The notes under the pieces are model-generated. The model saw nothing but the letters and a program-made list of their open reading frames with translations, was not told the DNA's origin and ran no database searches. 8,564 nt of DNA from JBLNBU01 sp050260215 (GTDB taxonomy: Bacteria; Pseudomonadota; Alphaproteobacteria; Rhodospirillales; Magnetospirillaceae): NCBI GenBank assembly GCA_050260215.1, contig JBLNBU010000064.1, positions 1-8,564 of the forward strand, written 5' to 3'. A program made the translations under genes and the position numbers. Shown piece after piece: positions 1-5,678 of the stretch (positions within the stretch are counted from its first letter, which is position 1; each line of letters opens with the position of its first letter).

Positions 1-2
1 AG

Positions 3-149
3 TGCCAGCTGGCGCCGGGGCGCGTGATCGACGACGCGGCGGTCATGGACGGGCTGGCCGCCGCCATTGCGGCGACCGAAGCGGCCCTGGCCGAATACCG
101 CCGCCAGCTTCAGCCGCAGGACACCCCCGTCCCGCCCAGCCCGCAATAG
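3..149 (+). CDS. C-terminal end of an unidentified protein (5' part outside window)
   Basis: Frame 3 is open from the left edge to a TAG at 147-149, giving 48 visible residues. It begins CQLAPGRVIDD, runs through an Ala/Glu-rich, probably helical stretch (about residues 15-36) and ends in a Pro/Gln-rich tail (TPVPPSPQ). Third codon positions are nearly all G or C, as in the confident genes of this window, which argues that it is coding. I do not recognise the family: what is visible is only a helix and a disordered-looking tail, with no catalytic motif. Its last 40 bases overlap the 3' end of msrA on the opposite strand, so the two genes are convergent. The alternative is a chance open frame, since the piece is short; the coherent amino-acid composition makes a real gene more likely. 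Confidence 0.5.
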   Translation, partial: CQLAPGRVIDDAAVMDGLAAAIAATEAALAEYRRQLQPQDTPVPPSPQ

Positions 150-745
150 CCGCCGGGGTTCTTGGCCAAGTACTGCTGGTGGTCGGGCTCGGCCCAGTAG
201 AATGGGCCCAGGGTGACGATCTCGGTGGTGATCGCCCCCATCCCGGCCGCGTCGAGCCGCCGCTGGTACTCCCGGCGCGAGGCCTCGGCCAGGCGCCGCT
301 GGCCGTCGTCGGCAACGAAAAGGACGGAGCGGTACTGGGTGCCGACGTCGTTGCCCTGCCGCATCCCCTGGGTGGGATCGTGGCCCTCCCAGAAGGCGCG
401 CAGCAGCGTTTCATAGGACAGCTTCGCCGGGTCGAAGACCACCAGCACCGCCTCGGCATGGCCGGTGCGCGCGCTGCACACCTCGCCGTAGGTGGGATTG
501 GGCGTGAAGCCGCCGGCGTAGCCGACCGCGGTCGAATACACCCCGTCCAGGCGCCAGAACAGCCGTTCGGCCCCCCAGAAGCAGCCCATGGCGAAGGCGG
601 CGGTGGCAAGGCCCGGCGGGAATGGCGGGGCCAGCGGCGTGCCCAGCACCACGTGGCGGGCGGGCACCGGCATGGCCGCCTCGCGGCCGGGCAGCGCCTC
701 GGCGGCGGTTACCATCACCGTCTTGCTGGGTCCCCACAGGCTCAT
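110..745 (-). CDS. msrA: Peptide methionine (S)-S-oxide reductase MsrA
   Basis: MsrA reduces methionine-S-sulfoxide, free or in proteins, back to methionine, using cysteine chemistry recharged by thioredoxin; it normally acts in the cytoplasm. The 211-residue product has the family signature GCFWG at residues 54-58 (nucleophile Cys55), GHAEAV with Glu98, and GNDVGTQYRS with Asp133 and Tyr138. Two C-terminal resolving/recycling cysteines follow (Cys201 in GYCGLGG and Cys210, next to last). Length and the N-terminal extension (AEALPGR) match the long proteobacterial form such as E. coli MsrA (212 aa). The ATG at 745 is chosen because GGGAGG lies 5 bases upstream and because the E. coli protein also starts MSL; the frame stays open upstream to 832 but that extension lacks family similarity. 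No msrB is visible nearby. It is divergent from the kinase gene and overlaps the preceding convergent gene at its 3' end. Confidence 0.97.
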   Translation of the reverse strand: MSLWGPSKTVMVTAAEALPGREAAMPVPARHVVLGTPLAPPFPPGLATAAFAMGCFWGAERLFWRLDGVYSTAVGYAGGFTPNPTYGEVCSARTGHAEAVLVVFDPAKLSYETLLRAFWEGHDPTQGMRQGNDVGTQYRSVLFVADDGQRRLAEASRREYQRRLDAAGMGAITTEIVTLGPFYWAEPDHQQYLAKNPGGYCGLGGTGVSCG

Positions 746-846
746 CGGCACCTCCCGCTTTCCACCCATATGGTAGCGCAGCCCCATCCGCCTAGTCCCG
801 CTCTTCCCCTGCCTGTCATAAATGGTGCACACTTCCCGTCCGTTGG
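746..846. promoter_or_regulatory. Divergent intergenic region between msrA and the kinase gene
   Basis: This 101-base gap must hold the promoters of both divergent genes. A weak -10-like CATAAA on the plus strand (817-822) lies 24 bases before the kinase ATG at 847, without a good -35 box. The 8-bp palindrome CCATATGG (766-773) and the 6-bp palindrome GTGCAC (825-830) are visible but too short to call operators. The existence of promoters here is inferred from gene orientation; the exact boxes are uncertain. Confidence 0.3.
751..756 (-). promoter_or_regulatory. Ribosome binding site of msrA
   Basis: On the minus strand GGGAGG ends 5 bases before the ATG at 745. It is one of the few strong Shine-Dalgarno sequences in the window and decides the msrA start over upstream in-frame ATG codons. 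Confidence 0.75.
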
Positions 847-1995
847 ATGGACGGTTCGCAGGGGACGATGGTCGAGGTCTTGCTGGTGGAGGACGACGAG
901 GGCGACGCCAATCTGGTGTTGTACACTCTCCAATCGATCCCCGGGTGCCGCGCCGCCCGCGAGGTGCGCCTGTCTGGCGCGCTGGCAGCCCTTCGCCGCG
1001 AAGCCTTCGACGTGGTCCTGCTCGACCTCGGCCTGCCCGACGAGGTCGGCCTGCCGGTGCTGCGCCGGGTGCTGGACACCGCCGCCGACGTCGCCGTGAT
1101 CGTGCTGACCGGCCTGGACGACGAGCAGGTGGCCATCGCCTCGCTGCGCGAAGGTGCCGAGGACTACCTGGTCAAGGGCAAGACCAGCGGCGAGCTGCTG
1201 AACCAGGCCATCCGCTATGCCATCGAGCGCAAGCGCCAGGCGCGCGAGCGCTCGGCCCTGGAACGCCGCCTGGCCCATACCCAGCGCCTGGAATCCCTGG
1301 GCCGCTTCGCCGGCGGCATCGCCCACGAGATCAACAACCGGCTGATGCCCATCGTCAGCGGCGCCGACTTCCTGCTCGGCACCTTCCCCGACGACGACCG
1401 CCGCCGGCAGATGCTGGAACTGATCCTGCAGGCCGCCAACAGCGCCGGCGACCTGGTCAAGAGCCTGCTGATGTTCGCCCGCCACCAGCCGGTCGAGGAC
1501 AAGCAGCGCCTGGACCTGGCCGGCCTGATCGAGGAAACCCTGCTGCTGGTCCGCCCGGCCATGCCCAACCGGGTGACCATCGCCACCGAGCTGGCCGAGG
1601 ACCTGCCGCCCATGTCGGGCAGCCCGACCCAGATGCAGAGCCTGGTGATGAACCTGGTGTCCAACGCGGTCGACGCCATGGCCGACGGCCGCCAGGGCCG
1701 CGTCCGGCTGGTGCTGGACGGCGTCGCCGAGGCCAATGCCACCCTTCTGCGCTTCAAGGTCATCGACGACGGCATCGGCATGGACGAGGCCACCCAGGCC
1801 CGCGTGTTCGAGCCCTTCTTCACCACCAAGCCGGTCAACCGCGGCACCGGACTGGGACTGTCCGTCGTGCACGGCATCGTCTCGGACCACGGCGGCCGCA
1901 TAACGGTTGCCAGCCGGCCCGGCGGCGGCACCGTCGTCGAGGTCCTTTTGCCCGCCCTTCCGTCAACCAAAGACGCACCATGGCAAGCATCCTGA
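847..1995 (+). CDS. Soluble receiver-histidine kinase (N-terminal REC, C-terminal kinase core)
   Basis: This is a two-component kinase whose only recognisable N-terminal module is a receiver domain. Residues about 8-125 form the receiver: acidic pair in VEDDE, phospho-acceptor Asp60 in VLLDLGLP, Thr88 and Lys110. A helical linker (125-150, RQARERSALERRL) leads to the dimerisation/phosphotransfer helix with GGIAHEINNRLMPI (phospho-His160). The ATPase domain has the N box (NLVSNAVDAM, 269-278), G1 box (DDGIGM, 307-312), F box (FEPFFTTK, 321-328) and G2 box (GTGLGLSVVHGIV, 333-345). There is no signal peptide, membrane segment, PAS or GAF domain, so it is probably cytoplasmic and controlled by phosphorylation of its receiver. 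The ATG at 847 has no clear Shine-Dalgarno; the in-frame ATG at 868, preceded by AGGGG at 3 bases, is an equally plausible start giving MVEVLLVEDD. It overlaps the next gene by 16 bases, implying an operon. Confidence 0.93.
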   Translation: MDGSQGTMVEVLLVEDDEGDANLVLYTLQSIPGCRAAREVRLSGALAALRREAFDVVLLDLGLPDEVGLPVLRRVLDTAADVAVIVLTGLDDEQVAIASLREGAEDYLVKGKTSGELLNQAIRYAIERKRQARERSALERRLAHTQRLESLGRFAGGIAHEINNRLMPIVSGADFLLGTFPDDDRRRQMLELILQAANSAGDLVKSLLMFARHQPVEDKQRLDLAGLIEETLLLVRPAMPNRVTIATELAEDLPPMSGSPTQMQSLVMNLVSNAVDAMADGRQGRVRLVLDGVAEANATLLRFKVIDDGIGMDEATQARVFEPFFTTKPVNRGTGLGLSVVHGIVSDHGGRITVASRPGGGTVVEVLLPALPSTKDAPWQAS

Positions 1996-2348
1996 TCGTC
2001 GAGGACGACCCGCTCGTCCGCAATTCGCTGCGCTTCATCATCGAGGCCGGCGGCCACGTGGTCACCGAGGCCGAGGACGGTTCGGTGGCGCTCAAGGCGC
2101 CGCTGGCCGACTACGACCTGGTCATCACCGACATCCTGATGCCCGAGGTGTCGGGCATCGAAGTCATCCGGGCGCTGCGGGCCCTGCCGGCGCCGCCGCC
2201 GATCATCGCCATGTCGGGGGGCAACCGCCTGGATGGCGACGACCCGCTGGAGGTGGCGCTGGCCAGCGGCGCCCTGGTGGCGATGCGCAAGCCGTTCTCG
2301 GCCAAGGACCTGATGGCCGCGGTGTCGCGCTGCCTGGCCCCATCGTGA
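1980..2348 (+). CDS. Single-domain response regulator (stand-alone receiver, CheY-like)
   Basis: The 122-residue product is one receiver domain and nothing else. It shows the acidic pair Glu8/Asp9 (ILIVEDD), phospho-acceptor Asp51 in VITDILMP, Ser79 in IIAMSGG and the invariant Lys104 in RKPF. With no DNA-binding or enzymatic output it should act by protein-protein interaction or as a phosphate shuttle/sink. The ATG at 1980 lies inside the last codons of the kinase gene in another frame, and no good Shine-Dalgarno is visible, so translation is probably coupled to the kinase. The obvious phosphodonor is the adjacent kinase (inference from operon structure). The family is certain; the cellular process controlled cannot be read from the sequence. 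Confidence 0.93.
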   Translation: MASILIVEDDPLVRNSLRFIIEAGGHVVTEAEDGSVALKAPLADYDLVITDILMPEVSGIEVIRALRALPAPPPIIAMSGGNRLDGDDPLEVALASGALVAMRKPFSAKDLMAAVSRCLAPS

Positions 2349-2354
2349 GGTCAT

Positions 2355-2368
2355 ACCTTTTATAAGGT
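2355..2368. repeat. Small inverted repeat in AT-rich patch after the response regulator
   Basis: ACCTT (2355-2359) and AAGGT (2364-2368) flank a 4-base TTAT loop, starting 6 bases after the response regulator stop. The stem is only 5 bp and is not followed by a T-run on either strand, so it is weak as a terminator. It could equally be a small operator. It sits in a 50-base patch (2351-2400) with 15 G/C bases, unlike the surrounding DNA. Confidence 0.3.
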
Positions 2369-2396
2369 TTACTTAATATTCAGATTCTGCAATATA
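2368..2396 (+). promoter_or_regulatory. Possible promoter of the lipoprotein gene
   Basis: A -35-like TTTACT (2368-2373; 4 of 6 to TTGACA) is followed after 17 bases by AATATA (2391-2396), preceded by TG at 2388-2389 as in an extended -10. The match to the -10 consensus is poor, but this is the most AT-rich part of the gap and lies upstream of the lipoprotein gene. If used, transcription would start near 2403 and make a leader of about 150 bases carrying two GC-rich hairpins. Confidence 0.25.
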
Positions 2397-2409
2397 GGGC
2401 CATTACCGT

Positions 2410-2434
2410 ATGGCGGCGTCCCCCCGCCGGCCAT
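2410..2434. repeat. Hairpin 1 in the gap upstream of the lipoprotein gene
   Basis: ATGGCGGCG (2410-2418) pairs with CGCCGGCCAT (2425-2434), giving nine base pairs with one bulged G and a 6-base loop. No T-run follows on the plus strand. It lies immediately before a longer hairpin, so the pair may be a structured leader, a factor-dependent termination region or an extragenic palindromic element. Confidence 0.55.
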
Positions 2435-2440
2435 GCCAAA

Positions 2441-2484
2441 GGCCACGCGAGGCCCCCTTTCCCCCCCAAACGCCTCGCGTGGCC
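2441..2484. repeat. Hairpin 2: perfect 13-bp inverted repeat
   Basis: GGCCACGCGAGGC (2441-2453) and GCCTCGCGTGGCC (2472-2484) are exact reverse complements around an 18-base pyrimidine-rich loop containing runs of C and the triplets TTT and AAA. The stem is strongly GC-rich. Downstream of the right arm there is no T-run; on the minus strand only TTT follows. It is non-coding by position, lying between the response regulator and the lipoprotein, and resembles repetitive extragenic palindromes. Whether it is repeated in the genome cannot be judged from one copy. Confidence 0.7.
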
Positions 2485-2553
2485 GCCTTCCCTCTTCCCA
2501 TGCGCCGCCGATGTGATAGCGTTGCGTCCCGCCGCCCTTTCCCATTGCCGCTG

Positions 2554-2811
2554 ATGTCACGCCGTATCCTCGCTCCTTTGCTTGCCATTGCCGTGCTTGC
2601 CGGCTGCGCCCAGGTGACGCAGTTCCGCGGCCAGCGCAATTCCGCCAGCTGCCAGGGCTGGTTCGGCTGGTTCGCCGACTGGGACGACTGCGTCGAGGCA
2701 GCCGACAGCTACTGCAACCGGCGCGGCTACTCGGTCATCGCCGACCATCGCAAGGACGAGCATCCGCGCAACGTGCTGGATTTCCGCTGCACCTACCCCG
2801 CGATGAAGTGA
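2554..2811 (+). CDS. Small cysteine-rich lipoprotein of unknown function
   Basis: The 85-residue product begins with a textbook lipoprotein signal: positive charge (Arg3, Arg4), a hydrophobic core (residues 5-16) and lipobox LAGC with the lipidated cysteine at 18. The mature part of about 68 residues has four more cysteines (33, 46, 54, 79), enough for two disulfides outside the cytoplasm, plus an aromatic stretch GWFGWFADWDD (35-45). I do not recognise the family. The ATG at 2554 is chosen because it places the signal peptide at the N terminus; the frame is open back to 2410, but that extension is Arg/Pro-rich and runs through the hairpins. No strong Shine-Dalgarno precedes the ATG. pepN starts 70 bases downstream on the same strand, so co-transcription is possible, but no functional link is evident. 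Signal type is secure; role unknown. Confidence 0.85.
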   Translation: MSRRILAPLLAIAVLAGCAQVTQFRGQRNSASCQGWFGWFADWDDCVEAADSYCNRRGYSVIADHRKDEHPRNVLDFRCTYPAMK

Positions 2812-2881
2812 CGCTTGGGGCGGCCGCGGTGCCGCACCATCTCTCCCGTCAAGCCCCTTCTCCTTCCGGGACGCCCTGCCC

Positions 2882-5473
2882 ATGACCACCACCATCCGCC
2901 GCTGCGATTACGCCCCGCCCGCCTTCCTGGTCGACAGCGTCGAGCTTGCCTTCGACATCCAGGACGACTTCGTCGAAGTGCACTCGCAGATCAGGCTGGC
3001 CCGCAATCCGGCCGGCCCCGGCGGTCCGCTTGGCCTGGACGGCCAGGAACTGGACACCCGCGCGATCACCCTGGACGGCGGCCCGGTCGACTGGCGCATC
3101 GAGGGCGAGCGCCTGATCGTCGACGCCGTGCCCGAGGGCAGCTTCACCCTGCAGGCCACCGTGCGCATCGACCCGTGGTCCAACACCGCGCTGGAAGGCT
3201 TGTACAAGTCCGGCGACATGCTGTGCACCCAGTGCGAGGCCGAAGGGTTCCGCCGCATCACCTGGTATCCCGACCGTCCCGACGTCATGGCCCGCTTCCG
3301 CGTGGCCATCACCGCCGACAAGGCCCGTTTTCCGGTGCTGTTGTCCAACGGCAACCTGGTCGAGCAGGCCCTGCTGGACGCGGGCCGCCATCGGGCGGTG
3401 TGGGAGGACCCGTTCCCCAAGCCGTGCTACCTGTTCGCCCTGGTCGCCGGCGACCTGGCCCTGGTCGAGGACCGCTTCCGCACCCGTTCGGGACGCGAGG
3501 TGGCGCTCCGGTTCTGGGTCGAGCACGGCAACCACACCCAGGTCGGCCACGCCATGGCGTCGCTGCAGAAGGCCATGGCCTGGGACGAGCAGGTGTTCGG
3601 GCTGGAATACGACCTCGACGTCTACAACGTGGTGGCCGTGTCGCACTTCAACATGGGGGCGATGGAGAACAAGAGCCTCAACATCTTCAACAGCAAGTAC
3701 GTGCTGGCCAAGCCGGAGACCGCCACCGACGGCGACTTCCTGGGCATCGAGTCGGTGATCGCCCACGAGTACTTCCACAACTGGACGGGCAACCGCGTCA
3801 CCTGCCGCGACTGGTTCCAGCTGACGCTCAAGGAAGGCCTGACGGTATTTCGCGACCAGGAGTTCTCGGCCGACATGAACTCGCGGGGCCTGCAGCGCAT
3901 CGAGGACGGCCGCGCGCTGCGCTCGGCCCAGTTCCCCGAGGACAACGGGCCGATGACGCACCCCATCCGCCCCGACAGCTACGTCGAGATCAACAACTTC
4001 TACACCTCGACCGTCTACGAGAAGGGCGCCGAGGTCATCCGCATGATCCACACCCTGCTGGGGCCCGAGGGCTTCCGCAAGGGCATGGACCTGTATTTCG
4101 CCCGCCACGACGGCCAGGCGGTCACCTGCGACGACTTCGTCGCCGCCATGGCCGACGCCTCGGGCGTCGACCTGGCGCGCTTCCAGCGCTGGTATTCGCG
4201 CGCTGGCACGCCCAAGGTCACCGCCTCGTGGTCCCACGACCCCGCCAGCCGGCGGCTGACCCTGTCGCTGGCCCAGCATTCGGGCGGCGAGCCGCTGCAC
4301 ATCCCCGTCCGCCTGGGCCTGGTCGGCGCCGGTGGCGCCGACGTGGCGCTGCGCCTGGCCGGCGAGAACGCGGCCCAGGGCACCACCCGCGTCGTCGACC
4401 TGACCGAGGCCCGCCAGGATTTCGTCTTCGAGGACGTGGCCGAGCCGGCGATCCCGTCGCTTTTCCGCGGCTTCTCGGCCCCGGTGATCGTCGAGGCGCC
4501 CTATTCCGACACCGATCGCGCCTTCCTGCTGGGCCACGACAGCGATCCGTTCAACCGCTGGGACGCCGGGCAGGAGCTGGCGGCCAAGGTGCTGCTGGAC
4601 ATGGTCGCCCAGCACGCCGGCGGTGCCGAGCCGGTGGCCGACGCGGCCTTCGTCGACGCCTGGGGCCGGGTGCTGGCCGACCGCACCGACGTGGCCTTCG
4701 CCGCCGAGGCGCTGACCCTGCCCGGTTTCTCGGTGCTGGGCGAACGCATGGCCACCGTCGACGTCGACGGCATCCACGCCGCGCGCAAGGCCCTGCTGCG
4801 CGGCCTGGCCCTGCGCTGGCGCAACCAGCTGGTGGCCGTGCGCGACGAGCTGGCCGAGGACGACTGGTCGCTGTCGCCCGGCTCCATCGGCAAGCGCCGG
4901 CTGCGCAATCTGGCGCTGGGCGTGCTGGCCGAGTTGGGGGGCGACGAGGTGCAGGCCATGGCCGAGCGCCAGTTCCGCGACGCGCGGTGCATGACCGACC
5001 AGCTGTCGGCCCTGGCGGCCCTGGTCGCCATCGGCCCCGCCGCCGCCCAGCCCGCCCTGGACGCCTTCTACACCCAGTGGCGGGGCGAGAAACTGGTGGT
5101 CAACAAATGGCTGGGCCTGCAGGCCATGGCCGACTGGCCCGATGCCGCCGCCCGGGTGCGCGCGCTCATGGACCATCCCGCCTTCGACGCCTCCGAGCCC
5201 AACAAGATCTACGCCCTGATTGGTGGTTTCGCCGCCAACCCGCCGCGCTTCCACGCCAGGGACGGATCGGGCTACGCGCTGATGGGCGAGCAGGTGCTGG
5301 CGCTGGATTCCGCCAATCCCCAGGTGGCGGCCCGCATGGTGCGCGCGCTGATGCGCTGGAAGCGCTATGACGCCCACCGCCAGGCTTTGATGCGCGCCGA
5401 ACTGGAACGCATCCGCGCCAAGCCCGGCCTGTCGCGCGACGTCGGCGAGATCGTCGGCAAGGCCCTGGGCTGA
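2882..5473 (+). CDS. pepN: Aminopeptidase N (M1 zinc metallopeptidase)
   Basis: PepN removes N-terminal residues from peptides with broad specificity during cytoplasmic protein turnover. The 863-residue product is close in length to E. coli PepN (870) and collinear with it. The exopeptidase motif GAMEN is at residues 259-263. The zinc motif HEYFHNWTGNR has ligands His295 and His299 and catalytic Glu296, and the third ligand Glu318 follows in LKEGL with the family's 18-residue spacing. Transition-state Tyr379 lies in TVYEKG. The N-terminal beta domain carries CTQCEAEGF (115-123). The C-terminal helical domain of the PepN subfamily is complete, including the near-terminal NPQVA and KRYDAHRQ stretches. 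There is no signal peptide. The ATG at 2882 has no convincing Shine-Dalgarno, but the next residues align with the family start. A strong hairpin begins 16 bases after the stop and may end the transcript. No active-site residue is missing. Confidence 0.98.
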   Translation: MTTTIRRCDYAPPAFLVDSVELAFDIQDDFVEVHSQIRLARNPAGPGGPLGLDGQELDTRAITLDGGPVDWRIEGERLIVDAVPEGSFTLQATVRIDPWSNTALEGLYKSGDMLCTQCEAEGFRRITWYPDRPDVMARFRVAITADKARFPVLLSNGNLVEQALLDAGRHRAVWEDPFPKPCYLFALVAGDLALVEDRFRTRSGREVALRFWVEHGNHTQVGHAMASLQKAMAWDEQVFGLEYDLDVYNVVAVSHFNMGAMENKSLNIFNSKYVLAKPETATDGDFLGIESVIAHEYFHNWTGNRVTCRDWFQLTLKEGLTVFRDQEFSADMNSRGLQRIEDGRALRSAQFPEDNGPMTHPIRPDSYVEINNFYTSTVYEKGAEVIRMIHTLLGPEGFRKGMDLYFARHDGQAVTCDDFVAAMADASGVDLARFQRWYSRAGTPKVTASWSHDPASRRLTLSLAQHSGGEPLHIPVRLGLVGAGGADVALRLAGENAAQGTTRVVDLTEARQDFVFEDVAEPAIPSLFRGFSAPVIVEAPYSDTDRAFLLGHDSDPFNRWDAGQELAAKVLLDMVAQHAGGAEPVADAAFVDAWGRVLADRTDVAFAAEALTLPGFSVLGERMATVDVDGIHAARKALLRGLALRWRNQLVAVRDELAEDDWSLSPGSIGKRRLRNLALGVLAELGGDEVQAMAERQFRDARCMTDQLSALAALVAIGPAAAQPALDAFYTQWRGEKLVVNKWLGLQAMADWPDAAARVRALMDHPAFDASEPNKIYALIGGFAANPPRFHARDGSGYALMGEQVLALDSANPQVAARMVRALMRWKRYDAHRQALMRAELERIRAKPGLSRDVGEIVGKALG

Positions 5474-5480
5474 GGCCTCG

Positions 5481-5579
5481 CACGTAATCGTATGCAGTCT
5501 TGTGACGCATTACCGTCACAAGCTGCATACTTCCACGTACAACTGATCACAAGCCGTCACTTCCCGTAATCATACGCAG
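5481..5579. repeat. Cluster of imperfect direct repeats upstream of the YiiX-like gene
   Basis: Two repeat types are interleaved. Type A: CACGTAATCGTATGCAG (5481-5497) and CCCGTAATCATACGCAG (5563-5579), differing at 3 of 17 positions. Type B: CACAAGC at 5517 and 5548, each followed by ACTTCC and then CGTA, with small length differences. The heptamer CCGTCAC also occurs at 5513-5519 and 5554-5560. The segment 5481-5580 has 49 G/C bases in 100, clearly below its coding neighbours. This looks like a regulatory site array or a decayed duplication of the hairpin region. Confidence 0.6.
5490..5530. terminator. 17-bp hairpin after pepN, possible terminator or leader structure
   Basis: GTATGCAG-T-CTTGTGACG (5490-5507) pairs with CGTCACAAG-CTGCATAC (5514-5530): 8 plus 9 base pairs interrupted by one bulged T, with loop CATTAC. 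It begins 16 bases after the pepN stop, a good place for a terminator, but no T-run follows (TTCCACG). Because part of the hairpin is repeated nearer the next gene, it may instead belong to that gene's control region. Structure is certain at sequence level; function is inferred. Confidence 0.5.
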
Positions 5580-5662
5580 GCCAATACACTACCCTGACGT
5601 GCGCTGTTGGCATATCGCACATCCACGCGGTACGCCGCCGATTGGGGCGCGCGCGCAATGAC

Positions 5663-5668
5663 AGGGAG
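5663..5668 (+). promoter_or_regulatory. Probable ribosome binding site of the YiiX-like gene
   Basis: AGGGAG lies 10 bases before the ATG at 5679, slightly long but the best such site here. It favours that ATG over an in-frame ATG at 5658 and a TTG at 5607. Confidence 0.45.
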
Positions 5669-5678
5669 TGTACGGAAG

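Noticed and set aside
766..773. CCATATGG palindrome as an operator for msrA
   Set aside because: Eight bases is too short to exceed chance without a second copy or a known regulator; no repeat of it is seen in the gap.
2..1099. Long plus-strand open frame across msrA and into the kinase gene
   Set aside because: It runs antisense to the clearly conserved msrA and then out of frame through the kinase. The product is Arg/Ala/Gly/Pro-rich without motifs, typical of a shadow frame.
2410..2553. Longer N terminus for the lipoprotein starting at 2410
   Set aside because: The extra 48 residues are Arg/Pro-rich, are encoded by the hairpin region, and would bury the lipoprotein signal peptide inside the protein.
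2849..5377. Nearly full-length open frame antisense to pepN (842 codons, minus strand)
   Set aside because: It is a mirror of the GC-rich codon pattern of pepN. Its translation is low-complexity (Gly/Val/His/Gln-rich) with no recognisable domain, while the plus strand encodes an intact M1 peptidase.
5481..5579. CRISPR-like repeat array
   Set aside because: Only two diverged copies of each motif occur, with unequal spacing and overlap. There is no regular repeat-spacer pattern and no cas genes.
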